NCBI GenBank assembly: GCA_903813345.2
Contig: CAIIXF020000005.1
Location: forward strand, 16,621,375 to 16,685,374
DNA length: 64,000 nt
From: Owenia fusiformis
Taxonomy: Eukaryota > Annelida > Polychaeta > Sabellida > Oweniidae
Direction: 5' to 3'
The notes below the pieces were generated by a model. The model was not told the DNA's origin, ran no database searches, and saw only the letters and a list, made by a program, of their open reading frames with translations. A program made the translations under genes and the position numbers. Numbering within the stretch: position 1 is the first letter of the stretch; every line of letters starts with the position of its first letter. Positions 38,428-49,216 of this stretch are shown here, piece by piece.

Positions 38428-38600
38428 AATCTTCAATAATATAGTTCGGAGACTAAGAAGAGAAGTACCAAAGTATTGGTACCTAAACCCAGGTCTTCTA
38501 GGTTAAATGATAAAATTAAAAACCCAAGATTAGAGCAAAAATTATTGTGATTATGCAAATAAGCGCAGCCATTATTGAAGTATCACAGTCTTCACAGTCA
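38428..38600. repeat. 160-bp-family repeat unit downstream of the LINE
   Basis: Continues the array broken by the LINE, with TATAGTTCGGAGACTAAGAA and GTACCTAAACCCAGGTCTTC. Confidence 0.75.
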
Positions 38601-38706
38601 CATCATGAGACAATATCTTAAAAACAGATCCTTATATATTATGTACAACGGTTGATCATGAACATCATCATCTTCACTCCCACAGGCTTTGCCTTGAGCT
38701 TTACAC

Positions 38707-39030
38707 CTACATGACATCTATCAAGTTATAACTTTCCACATCTTTCCACAGCATCACTTGCAAATGTGCTTGTAGCACGTGGAGAATTAAATTCATTTCG
38801 GTTGGAGGTAATGCCATGAAGCGCATAGGCTTGCCCTTCTTCTTGGAATATATTTTATAGCGAGCCATTTTTATTGATGTCCATGGTGGCTGGCCATACA
38901 GTGCTGGCAAAAAATGATACCCTGTTTCCATCAGATCTTCAGTTGAATCCTCAAATTCACTTAGTACCTCGTGTAATATCCAGGAAAGCCATATACATTG
39001 AGAGCATTTAAGAGCTTTAATCATTCGCAA
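38707..39030 (-). pseudogene. Fragment of an unnamed repetitive ORF family
   Basis: 107 codons. FLPALYGQPPWTSIKMARYK and FMALPPTEMNLILHVLQAHL, then WKDVE, recall a protein repeated in many invertebrate genomes (an LPPT..L..H..RAHLQ..WK motif, usually upstream of a Cys-rich region). It is recalled from general knowledge and was not searched. No start or function is assigned. It lies in the interior of the Polinton-like element. Confidence 0.4.
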
Positions 39031-39179
39031 AACGGATAGGACACGGAATCACACCTACTAAGTGCATGCAATCCAAAAGGCTACAAGCGCTCGTCAGACA
39101 GAATAACGCATGTATATCTATAGTCTTATCTATAGTTCGAGGTTTACATTTGAACAGTACAGACATCACAGGGTTGATT

Positions 39180-39960
39180 AACAAAATATTTCGAATAAAA
39201 GCGAAATGTCAATTATAAAATTTGCATATATGCACAATATCTATTGTTATTCTTTTATTTTTAAACATTATCTTATTCATTTTTCCTTAAAACCTGGGTT
39301 AGGGCATAACAACTGTGATCCTATCATTTTTACTTTTGAAGATATGGCCTCTCAAATTTGCATATTTTCGCAAACCTAAGTAAATCACTAAAAGGAAACA
39401 CTCAATTAGTCTGTATTGTTAGTCTCAATTGTACTCCAAGCCTGATAAACAAAATATTTGAATAAGTGGGATATTTTAATTATAAAATATGTAAATTTTT
39501 AATCTTTTAATATTATATGACTCATTGACCCTTAAAACATAGGCAAGGACACAACAATTGTGATGCTATCATTCTTACTTTTTAAGATATGGATGAAATT
39601 TGATATTTCAATAATGGCCGCCTTAATGTGCATATATACTTTTTTATAGTAAATTTTTGGCAACCCATTTAAACCACTAAGGAAACCCTGAATTAGTCAG
39701 TAATTTAAATTGTACTGCAAGCCTGATAAACAAAATATTTTGAATAAGTGCTATATTTAAATTATAAAATATGCTAATTTGCATCTTTGCACAGTATCTA
39801 ATGAGTTATTGTGGTATATTTTAATATTATCTGACTCATTGACCCTTAAAACAGAGGCAAGGACACGATAATAATAAAGTGTATTGCCAGCCTGATAAAC
39901 AATATATTTTGAATAAATGCGATATTTCAACAATAAGATACCCGCATTTTATCATTTTTT
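39180..39960. repeat. Second tandem repeat array in the element interior
   Basis: Units with GCCTGATAAACAAAATATTT (about 39441, 39721 and 39891, degenerate near 39178), GACTCATTGACCCTTAAAAC and GGCAAGGACACAAYAAT. Spacing is about 280 bp, then 170 bp. A different sequence from the 160-bp array. Confidence 0.75.
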
Positions 39961-40021
39961 CTGAAACTTTACAATTTTAGTTGCACTATGTCAAAGTACA
40001 ATTTGTGAAAATTTGAACACA

Positions 40022-40078
40022 CTCGTTGCAGAATTGACAAAATGCCAGCACCAGTCCTGTTACTTTTGGAACATCCTG
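40022..40078. repeat. Half copy of the CAGGGTGTTCCAAAAGTAAC MITE
   Basis: Matches the right half of the full MITE at 61547-61658 (GCAGAATTGACAAAATGCCA, CAGCACCAGTCCTGTTAC, TTTTGGAACATCCTG), followed by TA. The left half is missing or replaced. Confidence 0.75.
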
Positions 40079-41353
40079 TATATACACTTCTATAATCCAA
40101 TGTAAATTAGATAATCATATATTTTAGAGTATAATACCATACAGGTATATTCTCCTAATCCAGAGAAATGAATACTGATATAATGAAGTGTTGGACATAA
40201 ACCACATGCGGATGTGTCATTTGATGAATGACCTGTTCAAATTAAAAAGATTTGCTCTTATTCATTAAATCATTGACTTCACTACTCCCATAATTCAATC
40301 AACTAAACACGATTACTTCCTATTTATTTCTGCAAGTCATATAAGATCGTATCTTCAAAATATCATACATGAAAACATCGGTATATAGAATTGATATATT
40401 CCGATGTATATTTCCCGCTGCGTATCTCCCGATCCAAATAGTCCCGGGAAAATGTTTTTATTCAGTGTAGAAACACTCAATTTGTTAGAATATGTTGCTG
40501 AAGCAAAACTGTCAAAATAGATCCAGCACACCGTAGAATTTTTCTTAACCAAAATGATGATAAATTTCTCGAAAATAATGAGAACGCTTAGAAAACAAAC
40601 CTTAATATTCAGGGTGTCCTGAAAACTTCACTTGTGAAACCTCACTTGTCATAGGATAAATTAGTTATATGATGATCGGTTTTGAATAATGATCACTGAA
40701 AAGATTTTCAAAGAAAGAGCGTATATCATATAATATTTATTGATGATATGTTGACATTGCTGATCGTTATTGACATCGCTGATGGGGAATTAATACCAAT
40801 GGTAAAAATATCGTATACGTACTATGAACTTTCACTTGGTAAATAATAAAGTAATGGTTCAAGGTTTAAGTCTAGCTTCTTGGATAGAAAATTTGGCTTC
40901 GAAGTTATCTTTTTAATAGCCAATGAGATAATTTAACCGAGTTGTTTGTAACTTCACAATTTACATTTTTTGTTAACAATCGTACGAGATATGTGAGCCC
41001 GGGTATGTGAAGCTGATCTCAGAAGTCTTAATAAACAATAGCTCTGTCAAAAAATGATTAATTTAAATTACATAAGGTTTGGAAATAAAGTGCCCCGTCC
41101 ATATTTCATATTTGATTCAAAAATATAGTACATTGGGCAATCATCACTTATGACTATTTTAAGTATGTTGACCATTCAATTAATCGATATCTAAACATTA
41201 TTGAGGTAGGACACAAACCATAAAATAACCCCTGAAAACGTAATATATCGATGAATCTTTAATAAAGCTGTTCTTAGCAATAGTTCCACGATCACCTCAG
41301 TCTATTAATATTGATCTTTTCCATACAAAAAATGTTAGTTTAAAACAGATGTA

Positions 41354-42831
41354 CGAGGGGTGATCAATAAGTAATGGACGCTTTTTTACACAGATGCTTT
41401 TTATGGACCAATCCCTTCGATTTTCTGACCAGTGATACATCATTCAATTAACTATCAACTCTGAAGATTTGAAAACAAAACATGTAATATATTTTGATAT
41501 ATCTTTATTTCCGTGAAGGATGTGTAGGTACCCCGGGACCGACATGACGTCAAACATTCTGAAGCTATTTTAGCTTGTTTAACATGCAATGCAGTTGAAT
41601 GTAGGCTGAACAAAACAAACCATTATGGTCATAAATTACCTTATTTTGTTATGCCATAGTTGATTTTGAATATTTTATCATCACTATGTGGTATTCATGC
41701 CACATTCATTCAACAGGGCCCTCTACATGGGTTCCATCAAGTGCTACATGTACACAATTCCTCATCCTCTTAACTCAAGATTGTGAGACAAGGCTGAATC
41801 CATTCTCTGACATGGTAGCAAGATGCAGTTGCACACTGACAGGTTGTTTTATTTCATCAATGGCAATAAACCTGCGTCCTTTCTCTATAGAAATAAGTAG
41901 TATAGAAATGAATAAGTCACATGTGAGCAGGTCTGGACATACCCTTTGCATTTGTTTGACTTCACTTCTTAAAAGAGAGCTTCGTCTTCACTCTTTCAAA
42001 CTAAAATAAACCTGTGAACTCACCGCGCCAATCAGTGTTCGTCGGCCAAATTTGACCGACATTCTATATATGGTCATTCCTTCTAACGTCATTGTTGAGT
42101 CCGGAATTGACCAATGACATGCGCATATTTAATTAGAACGCATTTGGCGTATGTTTCTTCAAGCTCGCTGATTGGTGGAAGAAAGGTCAGCGCGTAGGTC
42201 AAAAGTGATTTATTACCCAAACTGTCACTGGTACCTGTTGTGGGGGCGGGGCTACTAAACTGTAATATGGTCTCTACTAGGCAGAGTGTAGTTTAACTAG
42301 ACTCTGCACGCAGGGTAGTCTGGACAATATGGTGCATTGGCCAAGGGCTCAATTTTGAGGTCCAGGGATATTGTTTTCTAAACATTTTGAGATCTGTGGG
42401 CAGGTGCATTGTCCATATGGAGTAGGGTGTTCCTTTCTCTCACCATCCCTTTCTTCCACAATGCTTTCTCAAATTGACCTGCAAACCCCTTCCATTCAAC
42501 ACTCTGACATCACAATACTTTCTGTTTATGTGTTACCAGTCAGCAAAAAATTTCAAACAACACAACACTTGTTGCATATAAAAAGTTCAAATCTAACTGA
42601 AATTTGCCAAACTGGCTAAAAGAGAATATGTGACGTAAATGTCGGTCCCGGGGTACCTGTACCTCCTTCACGGAAATAAGGATATATCAACATATATTAT
42701 ATATTTTGTCTTCAAATCTTCAGGATTGATAGATAATTGAATGACGTATCACTGGTAGGAAAATCAAAGGGATTGGTCTATAAAAAGTATCTGTGTAAAA
42801 AAAGCGTCCATTACTTATTGATCACCTCTCG
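41354..42831 (-). mobile_element. Mariner-like element with about 200-bp TIRs, carrying a nested transposon
   Basis: Ends CGAGGGGTGATCAATAAG ... CTTATTGATCACCTCTCG, flanked by TA (41352-41353 and 42832-42833). The TIRs extend inward about 200 bp to GTACCCCGGGACCGACAT and its inverse. On the minus strand (about 41690-41930) a decayed C-terminal mariner transposase is readable: GRRFIAIDEIKQPV and WVKRMRNCV, then ALDGTHVEGPVE. The catalytic core is absent. The 378-bp short-TIR transposon at 41940-42317 is inserted in it. Confidence 0.85.
41940..42317. mobile_element. 378-bp short-TIR DNA transposon, 9-bp target duplication (copy 3 of 3)
   Basis: Ends TACCCTTTGC and GCAGGGTA. A perfect 9-bp duplication GTCTGGACA lies at 41931-41939 and 42318-42326. 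Nested inside the mariner, so it is younger than that insertion. Confidence 0.94.
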
Positions 42832-42839
42832 TACTTCTT

Positions 42840-44321
42840 ACGAATCAAAATTAAAATTTACAATTGTGATCTACGATCTTATGGGTATATTGTCACTAAT
42901 TTGATAAGATACCTTCACTCAACAGGACGTAAAACACATAATTAACTTAACAAGTTTAATTAAAAGATAACTTCAATCTTAGTTTGTTAAAGTTCAAGTT
43001 CTGTATGGTGAAAAACTGCATTACTATGAAAGGATTTTTGGCCTGGGGTTCGAATAAAATTGAAGTCAACGTCCGATTCACTGAGAAAACCTTAAAGTCT
43101 AAAATATTAAAGTTTAAAAGAAAACTCATGTTGAAAATGCAAAACCTGAGATGGCCAATACTTCTCCGAATTGCATCAGTCTATTACTTGTATATTATTC
43201 GTCATATAGAATAAAATCTATGCCACAAATCATAAGATGCACAATATGATCCCGTCCCCAGCTCCAATTTCGTTACTCGCCTGGGGAAAACGTTTTGTTG
43301 GTATCATTTTGTTCCAGACACTCTCTATAGTAAATTTATCTTGGGTGGAGTAAAAATGAGTGGTAAACGAATTCGCTATTAGCAATTAAAGTGGCGCCAT
43401 CTATTCATTTTCAAATATGGGGGTAGGGGTATAAATATCTATTTAAATGTAGGTTAATGGTTAAATATAATCAAAATACCAACAATATTTTATGGCAAAC
43501 ATACATTGGAATGAGCAAAATTTATTCGAGGTTGATCGGGCTGAAAATAAGGTCAAGATTTGAAGTTCAATATAGTGGCGCCACCTATTTTCGCACTTTT
43601 ACCACAAAGAATAATTTATTTCAGCTTAATTAAAAATCACATATTTTTAATTCATTATGCATATTATAGGGGGAGGTAGGGGACATCCTATGCATGGCAA
43701 GTTATCTTTCTCAGATATTTCTATGAAGTAAAATAAATTAAAAAGAAATATTTGACATTTCCTCAGATTTTCTTGTATTTTTCAGAAATTTACCTTTTAA
43801 TTTGAGGTACATGCATAATATGGTTTTAATTAGTCATGTTATATTATACTTTTATACATGTTGATCATATGCTTAAGTTGGAGGATGACATCTTGTTCCT
43901 TTATGAAAAAATCCCATAATTAAAAAATAATTCATTCGTTTTTCTTTGTTTTGTCTTCCATCTTTGCTGCCAAAGGTTCAAATAAAAAGTGTGTGTAGCA
44001 GTATCACAATTTCATTATTGGAAATCATTTATAGGGTCTAACCAATACTGTAATTGGATTTTTTGAAAGTTATGGTATATTTTACCTAAGATTAGATGAC
44101 TCAGTGGTGTCCTACCCCACAAAAAGCATACAGGAATTAGTAGGTGTGGCCACATATCTTAACCCTTGAACTTTATGGCAAATCTAATTGTAATTTATAT
44201 GGTCATTTTGTAGTGATTGTTATGCCATATAGTAAAACTATTTTTCTTTCGGACTAATCAGAATAGATAAAGATTGATAAGTGTAAACTGTATATCTATA
44301 CATACATAAAATGTTTAACTA
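42840..44321. other. Interior of the Polinton-like element, right part, no gene recognised
   Basis: AT-rich. GTGGCGCCAYCTATT occurs twice (about 43393 and 43573). No Polinton polymerase, integrase, ATPase or capsid motif was seen in any frame. Confidence 0.5.
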
Positions 44322-45269
44322 ATGTGTAATAATCAATTAGAGACATATGCAATCGAACGCAAGTACAATTCTTCCGCGACATTACTTGTGGCTATCATCA
44401 AGTTTTCTGGTGGTTGTTTCTTCTTTGACCTTACCGCTGGATACAATCAGATTTTAGGAAGAACGATTTTTCTCAATTATTCATGAATTCTACCAAGTCT
44501 TGATGGTTGTTTTATAAGCAACTGAGCTATATCTAACTACGAGAAATATAATTTAGCTGTAGTCCCAAGTATTCAAGGAAGAGCAATATGCCCTCCTTTA
44601 TTGATAATGTTCACCGCTGAATAAAAGTCCATATCTCAAAGCGTACTGAGACCCATTTTGTGAAAAACTAGCATAATTTAAGCATTTGTCATTCTAATAT
44701 AAAAATGATTCATTTGTAACATTTATCTTATTAATACCTGAGAGACAATACAAAACGTCGATACACTGATTACATAATTTCTTGGTATTGATAAGAAAAA
44801 TAACCTCATATTTATAGCTTAGAAACCTAAATCATATATTTAAAATCATTTTGTATTATTTTCTGTTGCATTGTGTACTCCAAATTGGGAAAAATTGGGA
44901 TTTCATTTTACCTCTGTTAATGGCAGGCATAATTCAGCCTGAAAGCTGGAAGTATATTAAACGGTTATAATAAAAATTATTAGGGAACATATGTAGGTAT
45001 GTTAATGTTAGTTCAAATATCGCTGCGCTATAGTGTGCTGCCAGCTCCTTTATTAGACGTCCTAAAGATTTCATACCATGGACTATATCACCATTCTTTT
45101 AATCATGTTTTTCTAAGTGTAGATTACCCAAATGAATGGGGAATAGGCATGTTATAAACTATTTCTAAGCAAGGTTGTATACTAGTACGTTTGATCCTGA
45201 TAATTATAGAGTAATAAATGTTTAAGCTTGCACAGGCAATGTTGTCGACGCAATCTAAATCAGACAAAG

Positions 45270-45822
45270 CACACTTTATTTATCTTACGCACTCATATAT
45301 CTCACTATAAACGAGTAAAAGAAACTAGTATAACGAATTAGGATTGACTTCAGAAAAGCGTTCGATTATGTTAATATGTTTAATGTGTAAACCATTCAAA
45401 CTGGATATACGACCTAATTCAACTAGTTTCATATAATCATTTTCAGAATGGATAAAAAATCGAAAACTTGTCTGAAACTCAAAGATGGTATCGCCCCTAC
45501 TTTCGAGACATATGCCGACATAATGCAGGGCTAAGTAATTACTTATTCAACCATTTCCTTGACGATTTGTCACACTATTTAGCAAAAGAGTGTAAAATTT
45601 AAATTGATGGTCATAAGATAAATCTTTTACTTTGGACTGATGGTTTAATTTTATATTCAAATATTGAAGATTGAGCTGAAAGAATGTTAAATTGTCTATT
45701 CAAATTCTGTAAGAGGTATCACCTTATTGTTAACACTTTCAAGATAACAATTGTTTTTTCTCAAAATCCAATATGCAATTCACTTTCAATGACAACTTTC
45801 CTTGAAAGCGTTAAGCACTCTA
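45270..45822 (+). pseudogene. Decayed non-LTR reverse transcriptase fragment, right arm
   Basis: Mirror of 31780-32330, with the same stops and the same degraded active-site box. Confidence 0.6.
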
Positions 45823-46121
45823 CATATTTGGGCCGAATATTTAACAATAGCATTAATTTCGATGTACACGTACAGTATGTTATCTACAAGAACAGGCGAG
45901 GAATGTCCAACGTCTATTTTATAGATTCATACCGCCACATACCGTCTTATAGCAACTCTGATTTCGAAACATTTACGAAGAGATTACAAAGAAACGTTGT
46001 CTCAACTTCAGTATGCCTTGTCTTCAGTATGTGGACAATACTGATATATTTTCGGTACAATGGTGAAAGGCCAGGTCTGTACAAGATATATAATCAGACT
46101 TCAGTACAAATACCCAAGTGA
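45684..46121 (+). pseudogene. Chimeric RT/protease relic ORF, right arm
   Basis: Identical translation to the left-arm ORF at 31480-31917, as expected from the inverted arms. Confidence 0.65.
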
Positions 46122-46513
46122 ACGATGGCTTGGTTAAACTTTCTGTTCAAATATGCAGATAAAAAGGCAAAGATCACCTTCTGACAGCTTCCGAAGAGAA
46201 TGTGCGGATTAAATTTGTTATTAATAGTTAAATTAGTGAAGATTATTGTAAACATGAAAAAGTCGATAAAAATACAAAACACAATTAGAATATGGTTCTT
46301 TGCGTTTTGAGAAAATGGGTTTATTATAATGGTCATTATGGACGGGAAACTACATTTAATCAACGCAGTATTGGTATAAGTTGACTGCTTGAACTTTGTA
46401 AGTCTTAACCATGTAAACTCAATATCGAAGATAACATTTCAGTTCGTGTCTTCCCCACAGTCTTCGAAATAGACAAGTCCGGAAAGGTTATATTCAACTG
46501 ATTTAACGACGAA

Positions 46514-47064
46514 ATGAACACGGAGGAGATTAATTGTATTTTGAAAAGCAATAACTTAACCAAAAATAAACATTGCGGAGTGTTTGGTAGCGATGAGTTA
46601 CGTAGCTTAGTCCTACACAATGCTCCAAAGTGCGAGATATTAGTTAGTAATACAGACAAAACATCTCAAGAGGGTCAACATTGGTGCCTCTTTATAGTAC
46701 CCAGAGATAGCCAGATAGCAGAAGAAACGTGTATTTTGTAGATTCCTACGGCCACGCACCGTCTTATTACTGTTACAACTCAGATTTCGAAACATTTGCA
46801 AAGAGCCTAAAAAGGAAAATTATATCGACTTCAGTAAGACTTCAAAGTTGGGATTCATCAGTGTGTGGACAATACACCATATACTTTTCTGTTCAGTGGT
46901 GCAAAGGCAGACGTGTAGAAGATATATTATCAGACTTCTGTTCAAATACGCAATTGAACGATGGTTTGGTCAAACGTTATGTTTCTGATATGCAGATCAG
47001 AATCCAAAGATCACATTCTGATACTTTTCAAACTTGCACTATTCAAAGAGACTATGTATTGTAA
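46514..47064 (+). pseudogene. Adenovirus-type (Polinton) cysteine protease, frameshifted, right arm
   Basis: Mirror copy of 30537-31087. Frame 1 runs 46514-46741, and the second frame is readable from about 46711 to 47064. The translations are identical to the left-arm copy, including the frameshift, so the lesion predates the arms' last homogenisation or transposition. Confidence 0.82.
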
Positions 47065-48150
47065 AATATTTGTTTATAGTTATACTAGATAAGATAGTTA
47101 AGTTACATGTAATCATCAAGAATATTGTAAACATAGTAATTCACGAAACAAAAACAAAATATAACAGAATATAGTGGTTTATGTATTAAAAACATATTTT
47201 AGTTATGTCATTATTGAATGAAAATGTTATTGTCAGTATTGAAAGAAAACTAACAAATTTTAACGAATGTAGACTACTATGCTATTATGATTACAAGTTT
47301 TGATTTAATGTACATGTCGAATGTACAGTTCGTAAAATTCAGCCACTATTTTGAGCTAAGAATACATGCAGGCACAGACAATATGATTTAAAACGTAAAA
47401 CTTCACAGAAGTTAGAATGTGGGATGTGGCTACATTTCGACAAATGAAAGACATCATTTATTAGGGAGTTTTATTTTACAATTATTGTGTGGTATCAAGA
47501 GAATTTTGACGTGAAATCAGTCTACTACTTTTTATTATAATGTTATGTTCGGTAAAAACCAATTTTATCCGTTATAGCGATTAGGGTTAAGAATGGAGGA
47601 GTATAGTAAGGGTATAACCAAAATTGCCTGAATATGCGAGGGAGGGGGGTGTCGGCGAGATCAAAGAAAGCGGCTCCGACAGCCCGATTTCTATCTCCCG
47701 AACGGAAAGAGCTAGAGAGACGGGACCCGCGCCAAAGTGTTTAGGGGGGTTAGGTTAGGCCTAGAAAACTTCACCCCTAACTATACCCTGGGTAGGGGCG
47801 TGGTGGGGGAGGGAAATAGGGTCGATTTTCGGGGGTTAGGAAGCCTCTTATCGGGCCTTAGGGTTAGCGAAGGGTCGGTTTGTTGACTTAAAGGCTTAAC
47901 TCGAGTGGATTAGTAGAGATAAGCCGAAAAGTCAATAACACTCGAGATATCTATACGGGTACCTATGTAGTTCCGTTTATTATTTCAGAGGATGGTGTCA
48001 CACATAAAAACGTTCATTTACATATTGTCCGTACAGATTTCACTGCTCTTTGGATAACCACCCTTTTTTCTTTTTTAAGGGCTATCCAAGAAGTCCAGAT
48101 TTGAAGTAGTTGAGCATAAACCAAGGGGATGTGTCACAATTTAGCTTATA

Positions 48151-49216
48151 CGAGGGTTGTCCCAGAAGTAATGCACTATATGCTCTAACTTTCTTTAATA
48201 TTCTTCAATTCAGCTGAAATTTTGTGTATATGACAATTGAAGTTTTATCTATTAATTCCTGAAGTTTCAGCATCCAACATTAATATTAAGTCTTAATATG
48301 GTTGCTATAACAACATGGGGGTAGGGGTGGGCGGGGCAGGTACCAATTTTTCTAATTATTAAAATATCTAAAGTGTTATTTTACTAATATTTCTTTCCTT
48401 TAAATGGTCAAAATGTTTGGGAAATTGTTAGATTTATTCAGCATGATGTTAACCAAGTACAAATAATGACATTTAGCACTGTGATGCCATAATACCACAT
48501 TTCAATAGTCACAAATTCAAATTCAGTCACAGTCAAGAAATTGCAAAAATAGCTGCAATTCTCACCTGACAACAGAAGCCCTTGCGTTTGGTGGCCTAAT
48601 TTCATACTTCACTTGGACTCACAGCCATGCAAAACAATGCTACCATGAAGAAAGTATATAAGGAGTATATACAAGATAGAACTACAATTATGGGGTGGCA
48701 GAAGAGATTTAAAAGAGATAATTTGACCTTGTATGACAACTCCAAACATGGGAGGCAAAAACTCCACAAGTCACAGTGGAAGAAATTGCCGAGAGTGTTT
48801 GACCTGACAGGCATCAAAAGTACATAACATGCAAAGGGCAATATTTTGAGAAAATGTGAAATGGGACACTGTTCAATATACATCCATTAAATCTAGGATG
48901 TGCTCATAGTAATTTAGTATCTTAAAATGTATTTTTGAGCATACTTCTTACATCTACACCAAATGGTATTTGTCGATTAATTATTTCATATTTTCAATTT
49001 TTTATTCCTTTTGACGTGACTGTATAACCTGCCCCGCCCTACCCAAACTCACCAACTTGATTTTATTATAACATCAATATAGTTTTATCAGTCAACATGA
49101 AAATTTTTAGAATAATCAAAATGTCTCTAAGGAACATTTCCTGAAAATTTCCTGGAAAAATATCAATTATTGATAAAGTTAGAGCATATAGTGCATTACT
49201 TCTGGGACAACCCTCG
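48151..49216 (+). mobile_element. Mariner-like element with transposase N-terminal remnant
   Basis: Ends CGAGGGTTGTCCCAGAAG ... CTTCTGGGACAACCCTCG, with TA on both sides. The ORF at 48627-48827 gives TTIMGWQKRFKRDNLTLYDN and HGRQKLHKS, resembling the helix-turn-helix and linker (W..RF..G, then D..R.GRP) of mariner transposases. The catalytic DDE region is absent and the element is only 1.07 kb, so it is non-autonomous. It starts 180 bp outside the Polinton-like element. Confidence 0.85.

Larger units (their letters stand above)
29630..47971. mobile_element. 18.3-kb Polinton/Maverick-like element with 3.65-kb terminal inverted repeats
   Basis: The left arm (29630-33278) and right arm (44322-47971) are inverted copies that start ACTACATAGGTACCCG. 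Flanking hexamers are identical (TCCGTT at 29624-29629 and 47972-47977), the 6-bp duplication length known for Polintons. Paired positions sum to a constant 77601 across the arms, so there is almost no indel drift. The four ORFs compared between arms have identical translations, and the only differences seen are at the inner edge near 33240. Each arm carries an adenovirus-type cysteine protease remnant, a hallmark Polinton gene. Total length fits the family (15-20 kb), but the arms are several times longer than usual and the termini are AC..GT, not the AG..CT reported for Polintons. Polymerase B, retroviral-type integrase, packaging ATPase and capsid genes were not found, so it is probably non-autonomous. 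Confidence 0.78.
44322..47971 (-). repeat. Right inverted arm of the Polinton-like element
   Basis: Reverse complement of 29630-33278, 3,650 bp. The one-base length difference comes from a GTACTTGCG versus GTAAGGCG change close to the inner edge. Confidence 0.93.

Noticed and set aside
33279-44321. Polinton polymerase B, integrase, packaging ATPase or capsid genes in the interior
   Set aside because: All frames were inspected for core motifs; only LINE, mariner and repeat sequences were recognisable.
44400-44520. LTR-type RT motif (FDLTAGYNQI) in the right arm
   Set aside because: A single short match in a frame full of stops, with no neighbouring RT boxes.
29630-47971. The arms as a pure assembly artefact
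   Set aside because: Kept as a caveat. Matching 6-bp flanking repeats, a sharp inner boundary with a small sequence difference, and distinct flanking DNA favour a real element.
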